Positions 1-8,905 of a stretch of 64,000 nucleotides of DNA are shown piece after piece. Where the stretch lies: positions 372,001-436,000 of the forward strand of contig NZ_SGIT01000003.1 of the NCBI RefSeq assembly GCF_004208525.1, in the 5' to 3' direction. Origin of the DNA: Sphingobacterium corticibacterium (GTDB taxonomy: Bacteria > Bacteroidota > Bacteroidia > Sphingobacteriales > Sphingobacteriaceae). A program made the translations under genes and the position numbers. The notes beneath the pieces are model-generated. The model saw only the letters and a program-made list of their open reading frames with translations. It did no database searches and was not told where the DNA came from. Numbering within the stretch: position 1 is the first letter of the stretch; each line of letters starts with the position of its first letter.

Positions 1-1119
1 GTAATCGTCGTGATTTTGTTTATAATCCCGTGCATATTTCCGAAACCACGCTTCATCGGCATCCCATTGCCAGCTTCTGCCGTAGACCTTATCGCCAAAA
101 TCTGCCTCTAAGCCGGGGTAAAACAAGGAGTAGCGTAAACGTGGATCGATTTCTCCGTCCACGGTTTTTTCCTTCTTGAATTCGGTCACGAGCCAATAGC
201 GCGCCTGTCCGTCCGACCAGCCGATCGAGCGGGGTGCAAAAAACTGCGCACGGTTCGTGCTCATCGTCGAGCTCGGGATATCGCCCTCGGCGGTTTTATT
301 CGCGTCGGAGAACTGAATTTCGAAAACAGACTCCTTATTGTTCTCATTTTCCGCACGGAAGTTATCTTGATACGCCACCAGATCATAATAAGGCGTTCCC
401 TCGCCGGTGATAAAGTAATCTAAAGCCGATTTCGCTTCGTTCCATTTATGCTGCTGCATATAGGTTTTTCCCAATAGGGCTAGCGCAGCACCCTTGGTAG
501 GCCGGCCGATGTCATTTCCATTCCACTGTAGCGGTAACGCTTGGGCGGCTTCTGACAGATCGGTCTCTACCAACGCCCAAACATCCGCCAAGGTGCTAGC
601 CTCCGGCATATCGGTCGGACTTTGCAAGGTGGTCACGATTGGAAAGTTTTCCCAGAGCAGGGCCGCGTAGTAATAGTAAAAACCGCGGAGGAATTTCGCT
701 TCGGCCAGCAGCTGTGCCTTCTTGTTTTCGTCCGCAAATGCAATCGTGGGCACATGGGTCAACACCTGGTTACACCGGAATATCGCTTTATACGTATCCT
801 TATAGGTGATGACGTTTCCCTCCAGAAAATTATAATTGACATATTGAAACCGTGTCCAGTCGGCCAGTTCTATCCAAGGGCTTTTGCTAAAACCTTCATC
901 AGAGGTGAGGTCCAAGCGGAAATAAATCCACCGCGACCAGGTACCCGGCTGATAAAACATATGGTAAATGGCGTTTACGCCACGCTGCGCATCGGATTCT
1001 GTCGCCCAGAATTGCGATTCCGTGAGGGTATTGGGATTGTCTTGATCAAGTAAGCTTTTATCACACGAAAGCAAACAAGATACTGTTATCAGGAGAATAA
1101 ATATGCTCTTTTTCATCAT
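1..1119 (-). CDS. SusD/RagB-family outer-membrane lipoprotein (3' end beyond window)
   Basis: Open reading frame on the minus strand that starts at 1119 (or the next ATG, 1116) and runs off the left edge after about 373 codons, so the C-terminus is missing. The N-terminus is a lipoprotein signal with a Leu-Leu-Ser-Cys lipobox (Cys about residue 19). The following sequence has the SusD pattern: DNPNTLTESQFW near the mature N-terminus, then TPR-like helices (FLRGFYYYYAALLWENFP; GAALALLGKTYMQQHKWNEA). SusD proteins are surface glycan-binding lipoproteins that cap a SusC porin. It starts about 2 nt after the SusC stop, so the two are co-transcribed. The substrate cannot be told from sequence. Confidence 0.93.
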   Translation of the reverse strand, partial: MMKKSIFILLITVSCLLSCDKSLLDQDNPNTLTESQFWATESDAQRGVNAIYHMFYQPGTWSRWIYFRLDLTSDEGFSKSPWIELADWTRFQYVNYNFLEGNVITYKDTYKAIFRCNQVLTHVPTIAFADENKKAQLLAEAKFLRGFYYYYAALLWENFPIVTTLQSPTDMPEASTLADVWALVETDLSEAAQALPLQWNGNDIGRPTKGAALALLGKTYMQQHKWNEAKSALDYFITGEGTPYYDLVAYQDNFRAENENNKESVFEIQFSDANKTAEGDIPSSTMSTNRAQFFAPRSIGWSDGQARYWLVTEFKKEKTVDGEIDPRLRYSLFYPGLEADFGDKVYGRSWQWDADEAWFRKYARDYKQNHDDY

Positions 1120-1120
1120 T

Positions 1121-4090
1121 TTAAAATCTAAATTGTACACCTAATGAAACCGTTCTCAGATTCGGGAATACGCCGAAATCGTGTCCTTTCTGAAAAATAT
1201 TGCTGTTGTTGAACTCCGGATCAAGCCCCGTATATTTGGTAAACGTGAGTAAGTTCTGTCCAGATAGGGTCACCTGTGCTTCGCTGAAATAAATCTTGTC
1301 CAATAAGCTGCTCGGCAGGCGATAGCTAACACCGATATATTTTAAACGGACAAAGCTGCCGTCTTCCAACCAGCGGTCGGTATCCCCCCGCGCGTTGATC
1401 GTACTCGCATAATAAGCACGTGGCACGTCTGTATTCGGGTTTTCTGGTGTCCAAGGTTGTATATCGGCACGATAGTTCGTATTGTCGGAAAACATATCCA
1501 TTACGCTCCGCGGGCCGTTAAACACCGTCGCCCCGAACGATCCAAACCAATCCATGCTGAAAGAGAATTGCTTATAGGAAGCGTTCATATTTAAGCCCAT
1601 CTCATAATCTGCCCACGCATCGCCGACAATGGTTTTATCGGCATTGGTGATCGTACCGTCGCCGTTATGGTCCTTGAAACGGATATCACCCGGCTGTGCA
1701 TTCGGTTGGATCACCCGGCCCTCTGCATTCTGATAGCTGTTGATCTCCTCGATATTTTGGAAAATGCCGTCGGTTTCGAGCACATACCACATCCCGATCG
1801 GCTGGCCTTTCTCGGTAACGGTATTCCCCGAGAATGTTCGGTTTTGGCCATAGCCCAGATCAACTACCCGGTTCCGCAATTTCTTGATATTTGCGGTCAC
1901 ACTATACTGGAAAGGTTTGGTATTCTCCTGGTACGTGACCGACAGCTCCATACCCCGGTTGCTCAGCGTAGCCCCATTGGTAAAAGGGTTGCCACCATCG
2001 TTTCCGGTAGACAATAATAAGGGGTATTGGAGCAGCACATCCTTGGTTTTGGAAATAAAATATTCGGCACTGACGTTAATCCGGTTGTTCAGGAACGCCG
2101 CGTCAAAACCATAGTTTTGCTGTATGAGCGTCTCCCAGCGAAGATCGTGGTTGGCCAGCTTCACCTGTGTTGCACCCGGTAAAATCACCTGCCCAGGGCC
2201 CATTGCGATCGTGGGGAAGGTATTGACGACCGGGATATAATCGTACGGGCCAATGTTGCTGCTACCCAAGGTTCCGTAATTCGCCCGCACCTTCAGATCG
2301 TTGATCCAGGAAGCCTGGAAAAAATCTTCCTGACTGATCCGCCACGCTCCGGAAATAGAGGGGAACGTGCCGAATTTATAATTGTTTCCAAAGCGGGAAG
2401 CACCATCGGTACGGATAATACCATTCACCAAGTATTTATCGGCATAATTGTACTCAAAGCGCCCGAAATAGGAGATGATATCTGTCCGGTTTGCGAATCC
2501 GCCCGTTTGCGGTTCGTTCCCTTGATCAAGCACCGTATAATAACCGCCGTTCGGATTTTCCAACATATTGCGTTTGGTTCCCCACATTTGCGCATAGCGG
2601 TCCCGCTGATAGGATTGCCCTGCCAACACGTTCAACCGATGTGCATTAAATTCCTTTTCAAAAGAAAGCGTGTTTTCGACAAGGACCGTCGACGATTCCG
2701 CTCTATTCTCATGGTATTGTGACGGGTCTAGAGGTTGGTTTAATGTCCAGCTGCCCGCCTTTCTTAAGTAGGTGTGATGGTCCCGGCTGGTTTCATACCC
2801 CAAGTTGAAGCGGTATTTTAACGAAGGCAGCAACTGCAATTCCGAAAAGAGGTTACCGCGGATGCGGAGATTCGCATTCGTTCTATCATCCAGATCGGCA
2901 ATAGCGACCGGGTTTGACCCGAAGGTACGCGCGCGGCGTTCATCACCGTAGCCATAGCCACCTGGATTGTCTGGATTATAGACCGGAATCGTTGGCAATA
3001 AGCGGAGCACATCAATATACGGGTTGCCCGACATTTCGTCCGCTTTGGCGTTACTGATGGCTAAATTTTCACCGATGGTAAAGATTCCTTTTTTACTGAC
3101 CGTGTTTACCCGGAAATTAAACCGGTTAAAATCCGTACTGATAACCGCTCCTTTGTTATCGAAATAGCCACCGGAAATGAAATAGTTGCCCCCTTCACCA
3201 CCACCGGAGAAACTCGCCGAATACTCCTGCACTTTTCCGGTACGGAAAGCCGCATCCTGCCAGTCCGTATCTACCGTCATGTCCAGATCTTGCCGGGGAA
3301 CATTGGCGTTGTCATAAGCCATGTAGTTTAACCGGGCAAATTCTTCGGTCTTTGCCAGATTATACCGCGGGGTCGTTTGCAGGGTAGATTTCGCCGAGAC
3401 TTCGATCTGCGCAGGCCCCTGCTGCCCCCGTTTGGTGGTGATGATAATCACCCCATTTGCTGCCCGCGAGCCGTAGATCGCTGCAGCAGATGCATCTTTC
3501 AGGATTTGGATGGATTCGATGTCGCTCGGATTGAAATCCCGGTTGGCCGTCGTAATCAGTCCATCGACCACGTATAAGGGTGGTGTGCCCGAAAAATTTT
3601 TCAGCCCCCGGATCTGGATCTGCGCTTCCGAACCGGGACGTCCGCCGCCGCGTACCCGGATACCGGTGGCTAAGCCTTGGAGGGATTCCGCAACCGTCGT
3701 GGCCTGCCTTTTCTGTACATCGGCGACTTTCACGACGGACACCGCGCCGGTGAGGTCCTGTTTACGTTGGGTACCATAACCGACAACGACCACCTCATCG
3801 AGATCCGTATTTGCCACTTGCAGGATCACCTGCAGCGGTTGTGTGCCGGATACGGTAACCGATTGGGTCAGGTAGCCGATATGCGAAAACACCAACACCG
3901 GTACGGCAGCCGGGTCGGCAGCAATACGAAAATGACCGTCCTGGTCACTTTGTGTAGCCGTGCTGCTACCTTTCACCGCAACGGCAACACCTTTTAATGG
4001 TCCGTCTTTATCCCAGACGGTTCCTGTAATCTGTGCATGTAAGGCAAACACATGCATACATACAATAAAAACAATAATGATCTTGTTCAT
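1121..4090 (-). CDS. SusC/RagA-family TonB-dependent outer-membrane transporter
   Basis: 989 aa. Signal peptide (about residues 1-19), then a carboxypeptidase-regulatory-like domain (about 20-95), the SusC signature DEVVVVGYGTQRKQDLTGAV, a plug domain with PLYVVDG and SIQILKDASAAAIYGSRAANG, and a long beta-barrel ending in an aromatic residue (QFRF). Imports oligosaccharides or similar ligands across the outer membrane using TonB energy together with the SusD partner directly downstream. Transcribed divergently from the hybrid two-component regulator at 4246, which is the usual arrangement for HTCS control of such a pair. Confidence 0.96.
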   Translation of the reverse strand: MNKIIIVFIVCMHVFALHAQITGTVWDKDGPLKGVAVAVKGSSTATQSDQDGHFRIAADPAAVPVLVFSHIGYLTQSVTVSGTQPLQVILQVANTDLDEVVVVGYGTQRKQDLTGAVSVVKVADVQKRQATTVAESLQGLATGIRVRGGGRPGSEAQIQIRGLKNFSGTPPLYVVDGLITTANRDFNPSDIESIQILKDASAAAIYGSRAANGVIIITTKRGQQGPAQIEVSAKSTLQTTPRYNLAKTEEFARLNYMAYDNANVPRQDLDMTVDTDWQDAAFRTGKVQEYSASFSGGGEGGNYFISGGYFDNKGAVISTDFNRFNFRVNTVSKKGIFTIGENLAISNAKADEMSGNPYIDVLRLLPTIPVYNPDNPGGYGYGDERRARTFGSNPVAIADLDDRTNANLRIRGNLFSELQLLPSLKYRFNLGYETSRDHHTYLRKAGSWTLNQPLDPSQYHENRAESSTVLVENTLSFEKEFNAHRLNVLAGQSYQRDRYAQMWGTKRNMLENPNGGYYTVLDQGNEPQTGGFANRTDIISYFGRFEYNYADKYLVNGIIRTDGASRFGNNYKFGTFPSISGAWRISQEDFFQASWINDLKVRANYGTLGSSNIGPYDYIPVVNTFPTIAMGPGQVILPGATQVKLANHDLRWETLIQQNYGFDAAFLNNRINVSAEYFISKTKDVLLQYPLLLSTGNDGGNPFTNGATLSNRGMELSVTYQENTKPFQYSVTANIKKLRNRVVDLGYGQNRTFSGNTVTEKGQPIGMWYVLETDGIFQNIEEINSYQNAEGRVIQPNAQPGDIRFKDHNGDGTITNADKTIVGDAWADYEMGLNMNASYKQFSFSMDWFGSFGATVFNGPRSVMDMFSDNTNYRADIQPWTPENPNTDVPRAYYASTINARGDTDRWLEDGSFVRLKYIGVSYRLPSSLLDKIYFSEAQVTLSGQNLLTFTKYTGLDPEFNNSNIFQKGHDFGVFPNLRTVSLGVQFRF

Positions 4091-4222
4091 ATGACTATAA
4101 ATTTAAAATTGGTAACAGCGAAGTACGTTAATATCGAAGCACGTATTGGTTCAAAATGTATGCAATACGTATCAATTATGCCTATTTTGAGGCTGTTTGA
4201 GCGGAATTATAAAGCTTTTGCA

Positions 4223-4230
4223 TTATTTTG
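4223..4230 (+). promoter_or_regulatory. possible -7 element of the HTCS gene
   Basis: TTATTTTG, one mismatch from the Bacteroidota -7 consensus TAnnTTTG, 15 bp before the ATG at 4246. The nearest upstream TTTG (4196-4199) is 23 bp away, longer than the usual 19 or so, so this is a weak call. Confidence 0.25.
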
Positions 4231-4245
4231 CTTAAAATTTAATCG

Positions 4246-7200
4246 ATGATGAACGGCTACCAGCAAACGATGAAAACCTTATGTACGTTTTGGGCTCTCC
4301 TGATGGTTAGTCTCTCTTTAATTGGTCAGTCTTTTAACTTTAGACACTACCACGTAGAGAACGGATTATCCCACAACACCGTGATGTGTAGCCTACAAGA
4401 TCAGTACGGTTTTATGTGGTTTGGCACCAAAAATGGCCTTAACCGATTTGACGGATATCATTTTCGGGTATATCGGCACGATCCGAAACAAGCTGGTAGC
4501 TTAGGCCATAATTTTATACATTCGTTATTGGAAGATGAAAATGGCCTGATCTGGGTGGGCACATTGAAAGGCCTTTACCGGTATGATCCCCACAAGGATA
4601 GCTTTGCCGCCGTACCCGAAACAAAAGATAAAGATATTACGCATCTGCAGACTGATGGGAAAGGGAATATTTGGTTCCTAGCCGCTAACGCGTTACAACG
4701 GTATACTCCCCAACAGCAACAGGTAACCGCTTTCGAGCACGGGGAGTATGGCGAAATCACGTCGATTACGATCACCAAGGATAATGACGTATGGGTTTCT
4801 ACCGCGCGCGGTTTTGTGCAGCGCTATCAGGAGGATAACGATGGATTTGAAAATTTCGCTATTTTTGATGAAACCACGCCGGTCGTAACCCGCTGGATCG
4901 AAAAGATCGAGGACACCGGCGATGGCCGGTTATTTGTCGCCACATCCAGCCAAGGTATTAAGTTATTTGATCTGGCGACCCGGCAATCAACCGATATCCC
5001 GATAAAAAATGTCGATCAATCCCTCGTCTTTGCACGGGACTTTTTAAAAACGGGTACGGACGAATATTGGATGGCAACGGAGTCGGGTATATATGTTTAT
5101 CATATCAAAAATCAGCAGTATACCCATTTGCGGAATAACCTCCATGATCCGTATTCGCTTTCGGATAATGCCGTGTATACACTCACCAAGGATAAAGAAG
5201 GCGGTATTTGGTGTGGCACCTATTTTGGCGGATTGAGTTATTACCCGCAGCCATACACCCCTTTTGCGACCTACTACCCCAAGTCGGGCGAGAATAGTAT
5301 ACAGGGCGATGCCGTACGGGAGATTGTACAGGATAAAAACGGAAATTTCTGGATTGGTACCGAGGATGCCGGTCTCAACAAATTCAATCCCCAGACGAAC
5401 ACGTTTGAAAATCTGACGACAGCGAACAACGGTCTTTCGCACTCCAACATCCACGGACTGGCCATATACCGCGACCAGCTGTGGATAGGCACCTTTGAGC
5501 ATGGTTTAGACGTACTTGATATCCATACGTCGAAAGTTATCAAACGGTATAAAGCCGGTCCTGCACCCAACCAGTTCAAGCATAATTTTATAGAAAGTTT
5601 ACTCGCCACCAAGCAAGGCGAATTATTGGTGGGCACGGCTTTCGGACTGTATCGATACCATGCCGATACCGATGATTTTCTACTATTAAATGAAGTGCCG
5701 GGCAATAAACATTATACCGCACTGCTCGAGGAGGACGATGGTACCGTCTGGGCTGGAACGCTTCGCGATGGCCTGCATTTCTTCAACCCCCGTACGAACC
5801 GATCCGGCAGCTACCTGTTCGACGGACAGGATAGCACCGGCATCAGTAGCAATGAAATCAACGGGTTGTTTATGGATAGCGACCGGAATCTGTGGGTAAC
5901 GACCGAAAATGGTCTCTGTATGCTGCAGCGGGGATCAACCCGTTTCAAGCGCTATACCACAGACGATAATTTCCCGACCAATACCTTTTATAAGATACTG
6001 GAAGATCATCAACGGCATTTATGGATCAGTACCGCGAAAGGACTGGTACGGTTTAATCCGTCCACCGGCCACATACGGACATACAGCAAATCCAATGGGT
6101 TACTCAGTAATCAGTTTAATTATGGTTCGGCGTTTAAAGACCAGGACGGCACGATGTATTTTGGAAGCTTGAAGGGTATGATCCGTTTTGACCCGGCATC
6201 TTTCCGCGAGAACCATGCGATATCTAACGTTTATATTACCGGGTTTCAAATCAACAATCAGGAAGCCGATTTTCCCCTTAACTTCTCTCAGGCCATCCGG
6301 TTAAGCCATACCCAGTCGAACTTTAGTATTGATTTTGCGGCGCTGGGATTCACCGCACCGGATATGATCCAATACGCATTCCGTATGGAAGGCATTGATG
6401 ATGATTGGACCTACCTCAAAACCAACCGAAAAGCATATTTTACAGATCTCTCTCCAGGCAAATACACCTTTATGGTCAAAGCTTCCAATGGCGGTGAAGG
6501 CGGGGATGCCCCCGTGACGAAGCTGGAGATTATCATCGCACCACCCTTTTGGGCCAGCACCCCGGCACTCCTTTTCTATACACTTCTGTTGGCGGGTGTA
6601 ACCTGGGCGATCATACGACAGTACCATAAACGGGTGCTGATCAAGCACCGTGAAAAGATAGAACGCTGGGAGACGCAGAAAGAGAAGGAGCTATACCGCG
6701 CAAAAATTAACTTTTTTACGCAAGTAACCCATGAGATCCGGACACCCCTCACGTTGATCAACGGCCCGTTGGAAGACATGCTCCACCATAGCCCCGATGC
6801 GGCACCATTCAGCGAGCACCTGACGATCATGAAAAAGAATACCGACCGGCTTTTGGAACTTTCGCGTCAATTGCTGGATTTTAGAAAAACGGAGCAGAAG
6901 GGATTTAACCTCAGCTTTGTTCAACTGGATGTGAACGCGCTCGTGCGGGATATATGTACTCGTTTTCAACCAGCTGTTGCCGAACGGGCGATTTCGCTGC
7001 ATGTCGCCATAGAACAAACCCCGTTACGGGTCTATGCCGATGCGGAAGCACTGACCAAGATCGTGAGCAATCTCATGGATAACGCGTTGAAGTACGCCGC
7101 CTCCACGGTCCATATCAAAACTTCAGCAGATGCGGAAACCTTCCAGATTACGGTGATGAACGATGGGGATCCGATCCCGTATAAGTACCGGGAGAAAATA

Positions 7201-8208
7201 TTTGAACCTTTTTATCGGTTAGAAAGCGCCAAAACAAAAGCCGGATCAGGTATCGGCCTGTCGTTGGCCAAATCACTGACCGAATTGCATAAGGGTACCT
7301 TGATCTTACATCCCGACCGCAACGGACAAACTTGCTTTGAACTTTCCCTTCCCAGAGAGCAAGAACAACAGTATACCATTGACCGCCAGGTGTCCACCGC
7401 GGAAGAAGTGGACGTACCAGAATTAAACTTAGGCATCGACGAACCCAATCTCCCCGTTATTTTACTCGTGGAAGATGATGCCGAGGTCAGAACGTTTACC
7501 AGTAACATCCTCAAAAGAGATTTTATCGTCTATACCGCTGATCATGCACAAGCCGCCCTGGATTTACTAGAGGAGATCAGTGTACAGCTGATTATCAGCG
7601 ATGTGCTGATGCCGGGTATGGATGGTTTCGAACTGTGTGCCACCGTCAAGAAAAATATCAACCATGCGCATATACCCGTCGTGCTTTTGACGGCGAAAAA
7701 TAGCCTGCAGGCGAAGATTGAGGGGCTGGAAGTCGGTGCGGATGCCTACATCGAAAAGCCCTATTCGCCAAGCCATCTGTTGACGCAAATAGTGAATCTC
7801 CTGACCGTAAGGGATAAAATTAAAAACCACTATGCACAATCTCCCCTGGCCCATATCAAAAGTATGGCCTATAATAAAGCCGATGAAGCTTTTCTGGAAA
7901 AAATAAATGACACGATCGTCAAGAACATGGCCAACACCACCCTGGATGTTGATTTTCTGGCCGATGTTATGCATATGAGCCGATCTACGCTGTATCGGAA
8001 AACAAAAGCCATTTCGAATCTATCGCCCCATGAGCTCATCAATATCACGCGGCTCAAGCATGCGGCCTCGTTACTGGCAGAAGGTCATTTTAAAATTTTA
8101 AAGATCGCCTCCATTACCGGCTTTAACTCGTCGGCACAGTTTGGTCGGAGCTTTGCCAAACAGTTTGGCATGACGCCTTCCGAATATGTAGCCTCGTTAA
8201 AAAAATAA
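4246..8208 (+). CDS. Hybrid two-component system sensor/regulator (HTCS)
   Basis: 1320 aa one-protein two-component system. N-terminal signal or membrane anchor, then about 14 Reg_prop beta-propeller repeats (repeated WxGTxxGLxRY/F motifs) forming a periplasmic sensor, a Y_Y_Y domain (about 690-770), one transmembrane helix (about 780-800), a HisKA domain with phosphoaccepting His829 in THEIRTPL, an HATPase domain (GSGIGLSLAKSL), a receiver domain (VEDDAEVR, phosphoacceptor Asp1119 in SDVLMPG) and a C-terminal AraC-type HTH. Known HTCS proteins bind an oligosaccharide in the periplasm and activate the neighbouring sus-like genes; here the obvious target is the divergent SusC/SusD pair. Two adjacent ATGs exist; 4246 is taken. 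Confidence 0.96.
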   Translation: MMNGYQQTMKTLCTFWALLMVSLSLIGQSFNFRHYHVENGLSHNTVMCSLQDQYGFMWFGTKNGLNRFDGYHFRVYRHDPKQAGSLGHNFIHSLLEDENGLIWVGTLKGLYRYDPHKDSFAAVPETKDKDITHLQTDGKGNIWFLAANALQRYTPQQQQVTAFEHGEYGEITSITITKDNDVWVSTARGFVQRYQEDNDGFENFAIFDETTPVVTRWIEKIEDTGDGRLFVATSSQGIKLFDLATRQSTDIPIKNVDQSLVFARDFLKTGTDEYWMATESGIYVYHIKNQQYTHLRNNLHDPYSLSDNAVYTLTKDKEGGIWCGTYFGGLSYYPQPYTPFATYYPKSGENSIQGDAVREIVQDKNGNFWIGTEDAGLNKFNPQTNTFENLTTANNGLSHSNIHGLAIYRDQLWIGTFEHGLDVLDIHTSKVIKRYKAGPAPNQFKHNFIESLLATKQGELLVGTAFGLYRYHADTDDFLLLNEVPGNKHYTALLEEDDGTVWAGTLRDGLHFFNPRTNRSGSYLFDGQDSTGISSNEINGLFMDSDRNLWVTTENGLCMLQRGSTRFKRYTTDDNFPTNTFYKILEDHQRHLWISTAKGLVRFNPSTGHIRTYSKSNGLLSNQFNYGSAFKDQDGTMYFGSLKGMIRFDPASFRENHAISNVYITGFQINNQEADFPLNFSQAIRLSHTQSNFSIDFAALGFTAPDMIQYAFRMEGIDDDWTYLKTNRKAYFTDLSPGKYTFMVKASNGGEGGDAPVTKLEIIIAPPFWASTPALLFYTLLLAGVTWAIIRQYHKRVLIKHREKIERWETQKEKELYRAKINFFTQVTHEIRTPLTLINGPLEDMLHHSPDAAPFSEHLTIMKKNTDRLLELSRQLLDFRKTEQKGFNLSFVQLDVNALVRDICTRFQPAVAERAISLHVAIEQTPLRVYADAEALTKIVSNLMDNALKYAASTVHIKTSADAETFQITVMNDGDPIPYKYREKIFEPFYRLESAKTKAGSGIGLSLAKSLTELHKGTLILHPDRNGQTCFELSLPREQEQQYTIDRQVSTAEEVDVPELNLGIDEPNLPVILLVEDDAEVRTFTSNILKRDFIVYTADHAQAALDLLEEISVQLIISDVLMPGMDGFELCATVKKNINHAHIPVVLLTAKNSLQAKIEGLEVGADAYIEKPYSPSHLLTQIVNLLTVRDKIKNHYAQSPLAHIKSMAYNKADEAFLEKINDTIVKNMANTTLDVDFLADVMHMSRSTLYRKTKAISNLSPHELINITRLKHAASLLAEGHFKILKIASITGFNSSAQFGRSFAKQFGMTPSEYVASLKK

Positions 8209-8215
8209 GGATTTG

Positions 8216-8245
8216 TTGCTTTTTTTCCAAAATAAACTATCTTTG
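8216..8245 (+). promoter_or_regulatory. Consensus Bacteroidota promoter of the PepSY operon
   Basis: TTG at 8216-8218, 19 bp, then TATCTTTG at 8238-8245, an exact match to TAnnTTTG at the expected spacing. The ATG at 8275 follows 29 bp later. It lies just after the HTCS stop codon, so the operon has its own promoter. Confidence 0.75.
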
Positions 8246-8250
8246 CCTTT

Positions 8251-8269
8251 ATTTAAATCAAATCTAAAT
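8251..8269 (+). promoter_or_regulatory. Fur-like 19-bp palindromic operator (copy A)
   Basis: ATTTAAATCAAATCTAAAT, an imperfect 19-bp palindrome with perfect 5-bp outer arms, 5 bp after the -7 element and so over the transcription start. A related 19-mer lies at the same place in the promoter of the convergent TonB-receptor operon (14540-14558). AT-rich 19-bp palindromes of this kind resemble Fur boxes; identification of the regulator is inference. Confidence 0.55.
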
Positions 8270-8274
8270 AAAGA

Positions 8275-8607
8275 ATGTATAGTTTGCTTTTCTTCTTCAT
8301 CTTTGTCGGCTGCTATTTGCTTTATATTACCTCCAAAAAAGCGAAGGTAGGTAAGGTTCCGCCGCGCCTGTTACGGCTCGCACAACCGGCCAAAAAAGCG
8401 AAAATCATCGCTTCGGTGATTTTTATGTTTTCCTGGGCCATCATTATCCTCGATCAAGGTTTCGGATCCGGGACTTTTGCGTTTGGCGGTTATATTATGG
8501 CGGCACTCAGTGTTGTGGTGTTATTGAACCCATTAAACTATATCCGCTGGACACACCTGCTGGGGCTCTTTGCTTTCTCTATCGTTTTCGAAACATTCAT
8601 CTTTTAG
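8275..8607 (+). CDS. Small membrane protein, first gene of PepSY operon (DUF3325-like)
   Basis: 110 aa with an N-terminal transmembrane helix, a basic loop (KKAKVGKVPPRLLRLAQPAKKAK) and about three further helices; no enzymatic motif. In siderophore-uptake operons of other bacteria a short DUF3325-type membrane protein sits beside a PepSY-associated membrane protein, and this one has the right size and position. Family assignment is by context, not clear identity. The stop is 11 nt before the next gene. Confidence 0.75.
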   Translation: MYSLLFFFIFVGCYLLYITSKKAKVGKVPPRLLRLAQPAKKAKIIASVIFMFSWAIIILDQGFGSGTFAFGGYIMAALSVVVLLNPLNYIRWTHLLGLFAFSIVFETFIF

Positions 8608-8618
8608 TTTATTGTTTT

Positions 8619-8900
8619 ATGCCTGCAAATAAAAAATACCTGAGCAGTCCTTTCCAGCGCTTTCTAAAAATTACGGGCGGTTTTGTGGGAGGCTATCTGG
8701 TGATGATTAGTTTCCATTTGATGCTGACCTGTGTTTTTCAGGAAAAAGATGTCGTCATCACCGCCTATTTATCGGGTTACGTCCTGTGGGCGGTTCTCTT
8801 GCTATATGCCTTTCTAGCCAAGAACGGCTGGTGGGTCTGGCTTATCTACACGGTCATGGCTATCGTTTTTTATCTCCTTTTTCATTTCTTACACGGTTAA
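8619..8900 (+). CDS. Small membrane protein, second gene of PepSY operon (DUF3649-like)
   Basis: 93 aa with three predicted membrane helices. It has the size and position of the DUF3649-type partner found next to PepSY-associated membrane proteins, but no motif proves this. Five nt separate its stop from the PepSY gene ATG, so translation is probably coupled. Likely an inner-membrane accessory of siderophore handling. Confidence 0.75.
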   Translation: MPANKKYLSSPFQRFLKITGGFVGGYLVMISFHLMLTCVFQEKDVVITAYLSGYVLWAVLLLYAFLAKNGWWVWLIYTVMAIVFYLLFHFLHG

Positions 8901-8905
8901 AACCA

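Noticed and set aside
622..1053. 143-codon plus-strand ORF
   Set aside because: Antisense shadow of the SusD gene, whose lipobox and SusD motifs are clear on the minus strand.
5044..5705. Overlapping long minus-strand ORFs
   Set aside because: Shadows of the HTCS beta-propeller region; no start context and no family pattern.
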